This document shows, in pieces, positions 26,716-34,896 of a stretch of DNA of 64,000 nt. Under the pieces are notes generated by a model. That model was not told the DNA's origin. It saw nothing but the letters and a program-made list of their open reading frames with translations, and did no database searches. The stretch comes from a virus. The translations under genes and the position numbers were made by a program. The DNA is taken from the IMG/VR virus record IMGVR_UViG_3300046616_000314, positions 474,616 through 538,615 of that record, one strand, 5' to 3'. Within the stretch, counting starts at the first letter, position 1. Every line of letters starts with the position of its first letter.

Positions 26716-27330
26716 TTAATCGTCTTTTAGGAGATTGAGAAGCGACGTGTTAGCCACGGCTCCCAAAACAGCCTTTAGCGAAAAATCTGCGAACGATTCC
26801 GCATACTTGTTGGCTTGCTCGATAGCAGCGGCTTGAGCCGTGCCATCGGAATAAAAACTGCCCTCACCCGCGATCATGGTACTCACAGTGGTAGGAGTAG
26901 CAACGATTGTGTTAACACGCGATTGTAAAATGACGGTATTGGCTTCGCTGGGATTAGCCGCCGCCGCTTCTAACTCATCAATCGCAGTCAGAAATGTTCG
27001 TGCTCCAAATGTCGCACCAAATGCCTGAGATACACTGTTCGCCGGTTTATTGGTAGTCAATATGACAGTCGAATAGGTATCCATTTGAGCGGGCAAGTCA
27101 GCAAGCGTGTTGCCAACGTGCATGGATAGTGCATCCATTTCGCCTGAATTTACAAAACTAGCCGATAGGGTTGTGCTAAGTGCGATAAGATCGGCGTCTC
27201 CTGAGTTGGCAAGATTTGCCACTACGGCATTCACGACATTGTTCGCGTCAGCCAATCGTGTGACGAAATAAGGATCAAATTGGTTGCCCGCACCGATGAT
27301 GCCAGCAATTTCGTTAATTTTATCGCTCAT
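26716..27330 (-). CDS. Probable virion-associated protein, Ala/Asn/Thr rich
   Basis: 204 residues, helical, low in charged residues, with composition like fibre coiled-coil segments (VVNAVVANLANSGDADLIALSTTLSA). Its ATG overlaps the stop of the peptidase-like gene (TAATG), so the two are co-translated from a late promoter. A tail or baseplate component or a chaperone for the upstream protein is plausible. No family recognised with confidence. Confidence 0.7.
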   Translation of the reverse strand: MSDKINEIAGIIGAGNQFDPYFVTRLADANNVVNAVVANLANSGDADLIALSTTLSASFVNSGEMDALSMHVGNTLADLPAQMDTYSTVILTTNKPANSVSQAFGATFGARTFLTAIDELEAAAANPSEANTVILQSRVNTIVATPTTVSTMIAGEGSFYSDGTAQAAAIEQANKYAESFADFSLKAVLGAVANTSLLNLLKDD

Positions 27331-28187
27331 TATGCGCTCTTAGGAAGATTGGGGTGATATGGTGTGCCGCCGGTCATAGTGTATCCAAGTGGAAGCCCTG
27401 ACATTTGTTGAGAACGTCGGTTCGCGAAATGAATCCAGCCGGGGCTACCTGAACCGCTATACTCCAAAAGAAATTGGGTATAGGGAATTTTGGCAGTCGT
27501 AATGATCTTGACGGCGAGTTGACGAAGTTCTTCACGGCTAAGTCTGTTACCATTTTTGAACATATGTAGATCGCAAGCCGAACCAATGTTATGATCCGAA
27601 GTGCCAGTAGAATTTCTAAAGCCGCTACCAATCTTGAATTCGATCCCATCGGTGTTGTGTGACAACCAATCCTTAAGAGCATCGACGCTATTGGTAGCGA
27701 GAAATTTCAAATTACAAATAATGTCTGCTTTGTTGACACCATTGTTTCCGCCAGAGGGGATGGTATGGCGCAAAGCCGGTTGATAGACGCCAGACGAGAA
27801 ATCAGCGACCGTAAAATATTTTGAAATTTTTGTGGAATCTGGGGTGGATGAATTGTAGTCGCCGCATCCGACACCCTTGGATGTCCCGTTGACCGGAGTA
27901 ACGCCCGCCGCTCCTGGGTCTTCTGCGTTGCTTACTGAAGCCCGCTCCAAGCTATCAGCGGTACCGGGACCATATTTGTTATCGAGATACGCCCGGCGTT
28001 GATCCGGTTCCATATCCTCGGTTTCCATACCGATAGATTCGTATTCGGCGACTTCAGCCGAAACACCGCTAGAGCCGACAACAGCCCCGCCGCCTTCGAC
28101 AAAATGCGAAGACGCGCCAGTGATGACTTTTCCAAGTTTGCCTTGGACCATGACAACACTACCAACGTGGGCTACAGGATATGGCAT
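27330..28187 (-). CDS. Tail-associated protein with M15 peptidase-like domain
   Basis: 285 residues. The N-terminal ~45 residues (VAHVGSVVMVQGKLGKVITGASSHFVEGGGAVVG) have the short strand/turn pattern of PAAR/OB spike-like domains. Residues ~150-260 carry the M15/VanY-type zinc peptidase pattern: GSGFRNSTGTSDHNIGSACD (His199, Asp206) and GSPGWIHF (His253), preceded by a helix. This suggests a peptidoglycan-cleaving lysin used on entry, perhaps as part of the baseplate spike. Late promoter upstream; co-translated with the 204-residue protein. Confidence 0.7.
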   Translation of the reverse strand: MPYPVAHVGSVVMVQGKLGKVITGASSHFVEGGGAVVGSSGVSAEVAEYESIGMETEDMEPDQRRAYLDNKYGPGTADSLERASVSNAEDPGAAGVTPVNGTSKGVGCGDYNSSTPDSTKISKYFTVADFSSGVYQPALRHTIPSGGNNGVNKADIICNLKFLATNSVDALKDWLSHNTDGIEFKIGSGFRNSTGTSDHNIGSACDLHMFKNGNRLSREELRQLAVKIITTAKIPYTQFLLEYSGSGSPGWIHFANRRSQQMSGLPLGYTMTGGTPYHPNLPKSA

Positions 28188-28204
28188 GAAAACCTCAAAT
28201 AAAA

Positions 28205-28230
28205 ACCGATGTCTCCGAATAGAGACACCG
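28205..28230 (-). terminator. Hairpin overlapping a late promoter start (minus)
   Basis: Minus-strand ccggtgtctc (28230-28221) pairs with gagacatcgg (28214-28205) with one G-U wobble, followed by TTTTT. It can terminate the upstream 112-residue gene. The late start (~28225) removes five bases of the 5' arm, weakening the hairpin for late transcripts. Confidence 0.6.
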
Positions 28231-28237
28231 GTATTTA
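28231..28237 (-). promoter_or_regulatory. Late promoter element ATAAATA (minus)
   Basis: Minus-strand ATAAATA ~44 nt upstream of ATG 28187, directly abutting the hairpin 28205-28230. Confidence 0.65.
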
Positions 28238-28247
28238 TTGTATTAAA

Positions 28248-28586
28248 TTAGCCCTTTAGGATCGTGCTGGGCGATGCAGCGACGAGACCCGTGGTGGCGT
28301 GAAGATAAGAATTGTCGATATCTTCGCGCGGAGCCATCGGAGCCACGACGAGACGATCAAACGAAAACGTGAAAATTGAGTCTTCGTCAACGGCGCCCAT
28401 GAAGGGAGCGAAGCCCAAACCGGCTTCCTGGGCACTAACCATTCGCATCTGAATGGCAATCGGCTTGGTGATGGAAATGGTCTTTTCATCGACCGAATGC
28501 ACTCGTCCAACCAATTCTTCTCCGGTAACTAGTCGAAGAACAACGGTTTTTCCTGCTTCGGGCTTATATTTGGTTTTGATAAGCAT
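28248..28586 (-). CDS. Small Sm-like/beta-barrel protein
   Basis: 112 residues. Residues ~13-45 (KTVVLRLVTGEELVGRVHSVDEKTISITKPIAIQ) follow the Sm1-motif pattern of LSm/Hfq-like folds: hydrophobic strand, TGEEL-x-GRV, D-x-x-T-I-x-I-x-x-P. Such small proteins are seen in T4-like phages with unknown function; RNA binding is possible but unproven. AGGAGT ribosome-binding site ~9 nt before the ATG. Confidence 0.7.
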   Translation of the reverse strand: MLIKTKYKPEAGKTVVLRLVTGEELVGRVHSVDEKTISITKPIAIQMRMVSAQEAGLGFAPFMGAVDEDSIFTFSFDRLVVAPMAPREDIDNSYLHATTGLVAASPSTILKG

Positions 28587-28625
28587 AATTTAAAACTCCT
28601 AAATAATGCATCATCTTATCATGCC

Positions 28626-28633
28626 TTAACCAT
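28626..28633 (+). promoter_or_regulatory. CtrA-like half-site TTAACCAT
   Basis: TTAACCAT in the divergent intergenic region between the 28248 gene (-) and the tail sheath gene (+). Confidence 0.45.
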
Positions 28634-28695
28634 CTTTTTCCATTTAAAAGTCTGAGATAATACTGATTTTTTGGGGTCGTTTTGGGGAGGTCTAG

Positions 28696-28702
28696 ATAAA
28701 TA
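28696..28702 (+). promoter_or_regulatory. Late promoter of the tail sheath gene
   Basis: ATAAATA 31 nt upstream of ATG 28734. Confidence 0.75.
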
Positions 28703-28733
28703 CTTTTACTACTCATTTTGGAGAATAATAATC

Positions 28734-31643
28734 ATGGCAACACTCGTAAGTCCCGGTGTAGACGTTCAAATTTATAATGAAAGCTTCTACGCAACCGCTG
28801 GTACTGGGACAGTTCCTTTGGTGGTATTCGCTAGTGCTGCGAATAAGCCAATTTCTGCTAGTGACTCTACTATCGCTCCATATTCTGTTCCTTCCCGCGC
28901 TGGCGAACTTTTCTTGGCTACTTCGCAACGCGAACTGATCCAACAATTCGGTACGCCTACCTTCAAGACCGTTCAGGGTACCCCTCTGCACGGCGACGAA
29001 CTGAACGAATATGGTCTTCTGGCTGCTTATCAATATCTGGGAATTTCGAACCGTTGCTACGTTGTTCGCGCTGATATCGATACGGCTCAACTGGAATCCA
29101 GCACTTCGGCTCCGGTCGGTGCTCCGCAAGCTGGTACATTCTGGTTTGACGTTGGTGAAACTTCGTTTGGTGTCTTCCAATCGAACGGCAATCCGAACGC
29201 TGGTGTTGCTTGGTTGACCCAACCGGTTCTGGTCGCGGGTTCGGCGAACACCACAAACGGCGAGCCTTCAACTGGCTTCGGCGCCGATGGCGACTTCGCT
29301 GTTGTCGTAAGTGTTTCGGATAACCTGCTTTATGAAAAGCTGGCTGGTGCTTGGTTCCTAGTTGGTTCGACCGCTTGGAAGGCAAACTATCCGACTAAGG
29401 TCCAAGGTTCGACCAACCCGGCTCCGATCCTGACCACCGATACCATCGTTATCACTGTTTATGACAGTGTTGGTGCTCCGACCGCAACAACCATTTCCTT
29501 CAGCGCGACCACTGGTACGCTTCCTGAAATTGTTACAGAAATCAACAACGCAGCTATTCCGAACGTTACGGCTTCGGTCACAACTGGTACGGCTCTGCTG
29601 ATCGCTGAAATCGCTGGTGGTAAGATCACGGTTCAAAATGGTGCTGGTACTCCGCTGGCAACTTTGGGCATCGTTCCGAATACCTATAATGGCGTTTCTC
29701 TGAAGCAAACAAGCAACGCTCAATATCCGGCTAATTCGGTCGCGGGCGACGTTTGGATCAAGGGTACGGTTCCTAACAAGGGTGCTGACTGGTCTGTTAA
29801 GTATTGGTCGTCGGCTGGTCAATGGATCGAAGTTGCGGCTCCGTTCTATCCTTACGACAGCATCGCCGCTGATGGCGACGCTGGTAAGGACGCTGCTGCC
29901 TTGCTCGCCTTCGGTGTTCCTACTGTTGGTACAATCTACGTTGGTTATGACGATGGCGTTGCTTCGGGCGGCACACCGGGTACTCAACAAATTCGTCGTT
30001 GGAATGGCACTATGTTCGAAAACCTCGTTTATGAGGCTTCGACTGTTCCTCCGACTTCGGCTCCTTCGGAAGGTACTCTGTGGTACAATTCTGATCTGCG
30101 CGTTGACATCATGTACGGCGATGGCACGACATGGATGGGCTACAAGCACAAGTTCCAAACAACTGACCCGAACGGCGTCATCATTTCGGGCTCTAAGCCT
30201 CTGGTCCAATCGACCGGTTCGGCTCTGGTCGATAATGACCTGTGGCTGGATTCGAGCGATCTGGAAAACTATCCGCTGCTGTATCGTTACTCGACCACAA
30301 CTGGTCGTTGGACACTGATCGACAACACTGACCAAACCTCGCCGTTTGGTGTCGTGTTCGCTGATGCACGTGCTGACTCGGGTCCGACCTATAGCGGTGC
30401 GCAATCTGGCTATGCATTTAACTCGGAACTGCCCGCCGATATGGTGAAGTCCGATTACCTGCTGCCGGATGCTCCCGATCCTCGCACATACCCAGACGGT
30501 ATGCTGCTGTTCAACACTCGCTATGGTACGTACAACGTTAAGCAATGGGAACCGAACTACTTCGCTCTCGGCGGCTACGACGCTAACACCGACTATACCG
30601 AAGAAACATATCGTATCGGAACCGCTGGTCCCGTCTTCCCGGCTCTGACTGATGCTGGTGTTTGGCTGACAGCAAGCGGCAATGGAACAAACGGTGCTCC
30701 GCTGATGGGTCGTAAGGCTCAACGTGCGATGATCGTTCGTGCCATGGGTGCCACAATCTCCGAAAACGAAAACCTGCGTTCAGACCTAGTTTATTACAAC
30801 CTCATCGCCGCACCGGGCTACCCGGAAATGATCGATGAAATGGTTGTCCTGAATACCGATCAAAAGGAAGTGTCGTTCATCGTTGCCGATACGCCTGCGC
30901 GCCTGCGTCCGACCGGTACAGACATCACCGCGTGGGCAACCAATGCGAATGGTGCTTCGTCTAACGGCGAAGATGGTCTGACCACTTCTAGCGATTACGT
31001 TGGTGTCTATTACCCTTGGGGTCTGAGCACCGATCTGTCGGGTAACGAAGTTATGGTTCCGCCTTCTTCGGTTGCTCTCTGCACCATGGCTTATAACGAC
31101 CAAGTTGCTTACCCGTGGTTCGCCCCGGCTGGCTTCACTCGTGGTCTGGTCCAGAATGCTACCACCGTTGGTTATCTGACTAGCGAAGGTGAATTCAAGC
31201 CTGTTCTGTTGAACCAAGGTCAAAAGGATGTTCTTTACACCAACAAGATCAACCCAATCGTGTTCATTCCGAACCGTGGCTTGGTTGTCAATGGTCAAAA
31301 GACCCGTGCGCCGCTTGACAGCGCAATGGACCGCATCAACGTTGCTCGTCTGGTCAACTACCTGAAGTACCAACTGAGCAACATCACGCAACCGTTCTTG
31401 TTCGAACCGAACGATGAACAAACACGTGAATCGGCTCGCGTAACTGTCGAACGTTTCCTTGAAGGTCTCGTTGGTCTGCGCGCCCTGGAAGACTACGGCG
31501 TCCAGTGCGACTTGAACAACAACACCCCGGAACGTCGTGATCGTAATGAATTGTGGATCGATGTCGCTATCATCCCGACCAAGGCTGTCGAATTCATCTA
31601 CATCCCGGTTCGTATTCTGAACAGCGGCGATTCTATCGCTTAA
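28734..31643 (+). CDS. 18: Tail sheath protein (T4 gp18-like), unusually long
   Basis: 969 residues against 659 for T4 gp18. The protein polymerises around the tail tube and contracts on infection. Landmarks: MATLVSPGVDVQIYNES at the N-terminus, ELIQQFGTP and the YLGISNRCYVVRADIDTA strand typical of myovirus sheaths, and a conserved C-terminal domain (KINPIVFIPNRGLVVNGQKT, ARLVNYLKYQL, FEPNDEQTR) that forms the subunit-linking core. The extra length lies in the middle (~130-560), with segments resembling inserted surface domains. I chose ATG 28734 (GGAG 8 nt upstream) over an in-frame upstream start at 28671 that would precede the late promoter. Confidence 0.95.
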   Translation: MATLVSPGVDVQIYNESFYATAGTGTVPLVVFASAANKPISASDSTIAPYSVPSRAGELFLATSQRELIQQFGTPTFKTVQGTPLHGDELNEYGLLAAYQYLGISNRCYVVRADIDTAQLESSTSAPVGAPQAGTFWFDVGETSFGVFQSNGNPNAGVAWLTQPVLVAGSANTTNGEPSTGFGADGDFAVVVSVSDNLLYEKLAGAWFLVGSTAWKANYPTKVQGSTNPAPILTTDTIVITVYDSVGAPTATTISFSATTGTLPEIVTEINNAAIPNVTASVTTGTALLIAEIAGGKITVQNGAGTPLATLGIVPNTYNGVSLKQTSNAQYPANSVAGDVWIKGTVPNKGADWSVKYWSSAGQWIEVAAPFYPYDSIAADGDAGKDAAALLAFGVPTVGTIYVGYDDGVASGGTPGTQQIRRWNGTMFENLVYEASTVPPTSAPSEGTLWYNSDLRVDIMYGDGTTWMGYKHKFQTTDPNGVIISGSKPLVQSTGSALVDNDLWLDSSDLENYPLLYRYSTTTGRWTLIDNTDQTSPFGVVFADARADSGPTYSGAQSGYAFNSELPADMVKSDYLLPDAPDPRTYPDGMLLFNTRYGTYNVKQWEPNYFALGGYDANTDYTEETYRIGTAGPVFPALTDAGVWLTASGNGTNGAPLMGRKAQRAMIVRAMGATISENENLRSDLVYYNLIAAPGYPEMIDEMVVLNTDQKEVSFIVADTPARLRPTGTDITAWATNANGASSNGEDGLTTSSDYVGVYYPWGLSTDLSGNEVMVPPSSVALCTMAYNDQVAYPWFAPAGFTRGLVQNATTVGYLTSEGEFKPVLLNQGQKDVLYTNKINPIVFIPNRGLVVNGQKTRAPLDSAMDRINVARLVNYLKYQLSNITQPFLFEPNDEQTRESARVTVERFLEGLVGLRALEDYGVQCDLNNNTPERRDRNELWIDVAIIPTKAVEFIYIPVRILNSGDSIA

Positions 31644-31666
31644 GGGAAACCTTAAAAGAATTGAAG

Positions 31667-31695
31667 AAGGGGAGGGCGAAAGCTCTCCCCTTTTT
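31667..31695 (+). terminator. Terminator after tail sheath
   Basis: ggggag arm pairs with ctcccc around a GCGAAAGC-type top, followed by TTTTT. Confidence 0.85.
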
Positions 31696-31697
31696 CG

Positions 31698-31728
31698 TTG
31701 ACAATTATACTCTATCGCTGTATATGAT
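31698..31728 (+). promoter_or_regulatory. Early promoter of the 31752-tyrS operon
   Basis: TTGACA (31698-31703), 17 nt to TATATG (31721-31726) or 19 nt to TATGAT. It begins immediately after the sheath terminator. Confidence 0.65.
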
Positions 31729-31751
31729 ATGGATCATTTATGGAGATAGGC

Positions 31752-32228
31752 ATGTCTGATCTTGTTGAAAAGTATTTTATGGATGCGTGGCGTCCACTCA
31801 GCAAGGTCTATGCACACCCTCCGGTTCTCAACTCACAAGCGGATGCCCTTGCCTGGATTGCCGATCAGCATTCGTATATGCAAAACCAATATCGGCTGAC
31901 CGATCCGGCGAACGATAAAACACCACCGCCCAAGCTCACCTTGGATTTGGGTGAATTCGAAAAAGCCATCACCGTTTCGCAATTTCCCTGGACGGCTGTT
32001 AAGATGCGTCGTCGCCCAATTATCGCGAATGGCGTACCGCAACCGCATTATAACTATTCCTACGATATGTGGGAATGGAACGTGTACAAGATGAAGTGGG
32101 TTCGTCTTTCGAATACGGCTTGTGGCTTCGGCGAGCAAAGTGATGCAGATCGTTGTGCCAAGGAACGTTCGGACGAAATTCAAGACATGCTTGATTCTAA
32201 CAAGAATCATCCGCCCGTAATTAAGTAA
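31752..32228 (+). CDS. Hypothetical protein upstream of tyrS
   Basis: 158 residues from ATG 31752, with GGAGA 6-7 nt upstream (an in-frame ATG at 31740 would overlap that site). Soluble, aromatic-rich (PHYNYSYDMWEWNVYKMKWVRL), no recognised motif. It is five nt upstream of tyrS and under the same early promoter, so the two are probably co-expressed. Confidence 0.8.
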   Translation: MSDLVEKYFMDAWRPLSKVYAHPPVLNSQADALAWIADQHSYMQNQYRLTDPANDKTPPPKLTLDLGEFEKAITVSQFPWTAVKMRRRPIIANGVPQPHYNYSYDMWEWNVYKMKWVRLSNTACGFGEQSDADRCAKERSDEIQDMLDSNKNHPPVIK

Positions 32229-32233
32229 AGAAA

Positions 32234-33403
32234 ATGAAATCTGAATTATTCAAAGTCCTGTCCGACCGTGGGTTCATCAACCAAACAACCAATTTGGCTG
32301 CGTTGGATGATGCGGCTGTTGCTGGTCCGATCACGGCATACATCGGCTTCGACCTGACGGCGAACAGCCTGCATGTCGGTTCTCTGATTCAGATCATGGT
32401 GTTGCGTTGGATGCGCAAGCTGGGTCACAATCCCCTAATTCTCCTGGGCGATGCTACAACTCGTGTGGGCGATCCCTCGGGTAAGAGCACGGCTCGCCCG
32501 ATCCTGACCACGGAACAAATCGGTTCCAATCGCCAAGGAATCGAGAAAGTTTTTAAGACGCTTGTTCCCGAACCTCAATTCGTCACGAACGAAGCGTGGT
32601 TCAACGGCGAAACGGGTTTCTTTGAATTTCTCCAAGAATACGGTTCGATGTTCAGTATCAATCGTATGCTGACGTTCGATTCGGTAAAGAGCCGTCTCAA
32701 GCCCGACTCGTCTCTGTCGTTCCTTGAATTCAACTACATGCTGATGCAAGCGGTTGATTTCTTCAAGCTGAACGAATTGCAAAATTGTATCTTGCAAGTC
32801 GGTGGCTCGGATCAATGGGGCAACATCATCAACGGCGTCGAGCTAACCCGCAAGAAAGCTCAACGGGAAGTCTTCGGGCTGACTACCCCTCTGATGACCA
32901 ACGTTGCTGGGGAAAAAATGGGCAAGACGGCTTCTGGCGCCGTTTGGCTTGATCCCGAAAAGACTTCGGCGTTTGATTTCTGGCAGTTTTGGCGCAATGT
33001 CGAAGATGCCAAGGTTGGTGAATTCCTGCGTCTGTTCACCGAACTTGATCTCGGAGAAATCGAAAATATTATTGCCAAGGATGTCAACGAAGCCAAGATC
33101 GTCCTGGCGGACACCGTTACTGGAATGGTTCATCCCAATTTTGGCGGCGAGCTTCCCGTTCTCAATCGCCATCGGTCGCATCTGTTCGCCGCTGGTCAAG
33201 TATCGATCTCGCAACTGTTCGTGGAAGTTGGGCTGGCAAAATCGAACGGTGATGCTGCCCGTCTTGCTCAAAATGGTGGTTTGAAATTGGATGATGTTCT
33301 GGTACAAGATGTTCGTCGTCTTGTATCCGAGAGTGACATTCCCGCCTCGGGTATGAAATTCTCGCTTGGGAAAAAGAAGTCGGTAATTTTGAAATTGGTT
33401 TAG
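32234..33403 (+). CDS. tyrS: Tyrosyl-tRNA synthetase
   Basis: 389 residues. Class I synthetase that charges tRNA-Tyr. HIGH-type motif SLHVGS (~45-50), GFDLTANSLHVG and GDATTRVGDPSGKS for ATP/tyrosine binding, QVGGSDQWGNI, and the KMSKS-type loop as KMGKT (228-232). The C-terminal S4-like RNA-binding domain (~325-389, VEVGLAKSNGDAARLAQNGGLKLDDV) is present. All parts look functional. It is transcribed as an early gene inserted between the late genes for sheath and tube. Confidence 0.95.
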   Translation: MKSELFKVLSDRGFINQTTNLAALDDAAVAGPITAYIGFDLTANSLHVGSLIQIMVLRWMRKLGHNPLILLGDATTRVGDPSGKSTARPILTTEQIGSNRQGIEKVFKTLVPEPQFVTNEAWFNGETGFFEFLQEYGSMFSINRMLTFDSVKSRLKPDSSLSFLEFNYMLMQAVDFFKLNELQNCILQVGGSDQWGNIINGVELTRKKAQREVFGLTTPLMTNVAGEKMGKTASGAVWLDPEKTSAFDFWQFWRNVEDAKVGEFLRLFTELDLGEIENIIAKDVNEAKIVLADTVTGMVHPNFGGELPVLNRHRSHLFAAGQVSISQLFVEVGLAKSNGDAARLAQNGGLKLDDVLVQDVRRLVSESDIPASGMKFSLGKKKSVILKLV

Positions 33404-33550
33404 TAGCTCCGAAAGGGCGAAAGCCCTGAACCCATAAGTCCGAAGGTAGGTGACTGGGAGGCTGTTCAGCGTAAAGGTACTGCTTCACTCCATTAAACAC
33501 AGGATGAAGATGCCTCGGATAATCAAGAGTTTGCTTGATATTGGTAGCTA
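33404..33550 (+). ncRNA. Structured RNA candidate following tyrS
   Basis: About 150 nt without a gene. ttagtagct at the tyrS stop (33399-33407) can pair with agctactaa (33546-33554) to close the element. Inside are gggc-GAAA-gccc (33416-33427) and ctgaac/gttcag arms (33425-33430 with 33463-33468) enclosing the 12-mer ataagtccgaag (33434-33445), which also occurs at 22391-22402. No known RNA family identified. Confidence 0.4.
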
Positions 33551-33556
33551 CTAAAA

Positions 33557-33582
33557 AGAGCCGGGGAGTGATCCCCGGCTCT
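33557..33582 (+). terminator. Terminator after tyrS
   Basis: agagccgggga pairs with tccccggctct (33557-33582), preceded by A-run and followed by TTT. Confidence 0.8.
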
Positions 33583-33677
33583 TTCTACGATTCCTAAGAG
33601 CATCCTACCATTTCTGGCTGTGGGTTTTTCGGGGTCACTCGTTTGAACCGTTGCTACTCTAGACCCTTGTTCACATA

Positions 33678-33685
33678 TTAACCAT
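33678..33685 (+). promoter_or_regulatory. CtrA-like half-site TTAACCAT
   Basis: TTAACCAT in the gene-free stretch 33583-33700, followed by two further TTAA tetramers (33691 and 33701 regions). Confidence 0.45.
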
Positions 33686-33700
33686 ACGCCTTAACGAAAA

Positions 33701-34162
33701 TTAACTCAAGTAAATTCGTGCTTTCATGGCGTCTTCGACATATTGGAAGACAAACGAAGTATCTAGTTCGGCGAAAAGCCCTTCGCACCGATCCTTCAAC
33801 CATTGCAGGTTGGATTTATCATCGCGGATGCGCTTCTTCTTCATGACGCGATAGACCTTGTTATTTTCATCGCGTTCGAAGCCTGGGAAGCCCGCTTGTT
33901 CCAGAACCCTTGATTGACGCTTGTTAAGACGGCGCCATTCCCAGTAAGGCAAAAGATACTGGTTGGCGGTGTTCGCCGTGATTTCATACATCGTCATGTA
34001 ACGACTATCAGTCACGCGAGCATATGGGCGCCGCACCATTTCCGCGATCTTGAACGGGCGGTTTTGGGGACTGACCTGTTTCGTCTCACGTTCTGGCTGC
34101 ACCTGTTTAGGTGGCACGTATTCCACGTGTGGAAGCCAGTATTGAGGATCAGGAGAAACCAT
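33701..34162 (-). CDS. Hypothetical basic protein, early
   Basis: 153 residues from ATG 34162. A longer frame begins at ATG 34192, but the promoter's -10 (34198-34193) would place transcription start at ~34186, inside that extension, so the downstream ATG is preferred. The product is basic (MKKKRIRDDKSNLQWLKDRC) with a Pro-rich N-terminus; the end FVFQYVEDAMKARIYLS loosely resembles the shared C-terminal motif. Unknown function; DNA or RNA binding is possible from charge alone. Confidence 0.7.
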   Translation of the reverse strand: MVSPDPQYWLPHVEYVPPKQVQPERETKQVSPQNRPFKIAEMVRRPYARVTDSRYMTMYEITANTANQYLLPYWEWRRLNKRQSRVLEQAGFPGFERDENNKVYRVMKKKRIRDDKSNLQWLKDRCEGLFAELDTSFVFQYVEDAMKARIYLS

Positions 34163-34192
34163 ATCACCAACATTAATTGAAATTATAGTCAT

Positions 34193-34220
34193 ATATTAAC
34201 GCAGGAATCCCACAAGTCAA
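34193..34220 (-). promoter_or_regulatory. Early promoter (minus)
   Basis: Minus-strand TTGACT (34220-34215), 16 nt, TAATAT (34198-34193). Confidence 0.6.
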
Positions 34221-34240
34221 GTATTAACTGAGACTATTAC

Positions 34241-34296
34241 GAATTCTCCTAAATAAATACAGTAAGTGCCTTTTACAGGCTATTAAGGAGATATTC
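34241..34296 (+). promoter_or_regulatory. Anti-SD / late promoter / SD element of the tail tube gene
   Basis: gaattctcct (34241-34250) pairs with aggagatattc (34286-34296) over 10 bp with a single bulge, covering the ribosome-binding site up to the ATG. The late element ATAAATA (34253-34259) begins three nt after the 5' arm, so late RNA lacks that arm. Confidence 0.7.
34253..34259 (+). promoter_or_regulatory. Late promoter of the tail tube gene
   Basis: ATAAATA, predicted start ~34265, 32 nt leader. Confidence 0.75.
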
Positions 34297-34881
34297 ATGG
34301 CTACGGTTTCCAATTTCGGAATTCCTAATGGCGGTGGCGGTGGTCGTGGCGGCTTCATCCATCCCAAGACAAAGCAGAAGTTCCGCGTCCGCGTGTTCAA
34401 TTTTGGACCGGTAGCCGGTGGTTTGGAACTGACGCAACAAGTTGAGACGGTTGATCGTCCCGGCGTTACTTTCGATTCGAACGAAGTTCACTCGTACAAC
34501 TCACTGGCGTACTACGCTGGTAAGGCGAAGTGGGATTCGATCAACCTTGTTATCCGTGATGATATTTCTAACTCGGTAAACAAGTTGGTCGGACACCAGT
34601 TGCAGAAGCAAATGAATTTCTTCCAACAAACGTCGGCTGCTGCGGGTTCGAACTATAAGTTCCAAACCTTCATCGAAACCCTCGACGGTGGTAATGACAC
34701 TGTGTACGAGCAATGGACTCTTGAAGGCTGCTTCCTAGAATCCGCTAAGTACGATCAGTTTGACTACAAGTCGAGCGATCACATGACCATCCAACTGAGC
34801 ATTCGTTACGATAACGCAACCCAATCTGACGGCTTGATGGACCTGAATCCTCAACTGGGCGTCGGACCTATGCAAATGTAA
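34297..34881 (+). CDS. 19: Tail tube protein (T4 gp19-like)
   Basis: 194 residues (T4 gp19 has 163). Forms the inner tube of the contractile tail. Characteristic segments are FRVRVFNFGP, the loop VETVDRPGVTFDSNEVHSYNS, KWDSINLVIRDD and the C-terminal LEGCFLESAKYDQFDYKSSDHMTIQLSIRYDNA. The Gly-rich N-terminus is short. ATG follows GGAGA directly and is covered by a hairpin in read-through RNA. A second, longer tube-like gene follows 15 nt downstream. Confidence 0.92.
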   Translation: MATVSNFGIPNGGGGGRGGFIHPKTKQKFRVRVFNFGPVAGGLELTQQVETVDRPGVTFDSNEVHSYNSLAYYAGKAKWDSINLVIRDDISNSVNKLVGHQLQKQMNFFQQTSAAAGSNYKFQTFIETLDGGNDTVYEQWTLEGCFLESAKYDQFDYKSSDHMTIQLSIRYDNATQSDGLMDLNPQLGVGPMQM

Positions 34882-34896
34882 TGAGAGAATTGGTCT

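Noticed and set aside
29358-30722. 454-residue minus-strand frame opposite the tail sheath
   Set aside because: The sheath homology is clear on the plus strand; the opposite frame is a codon-bias shadow.
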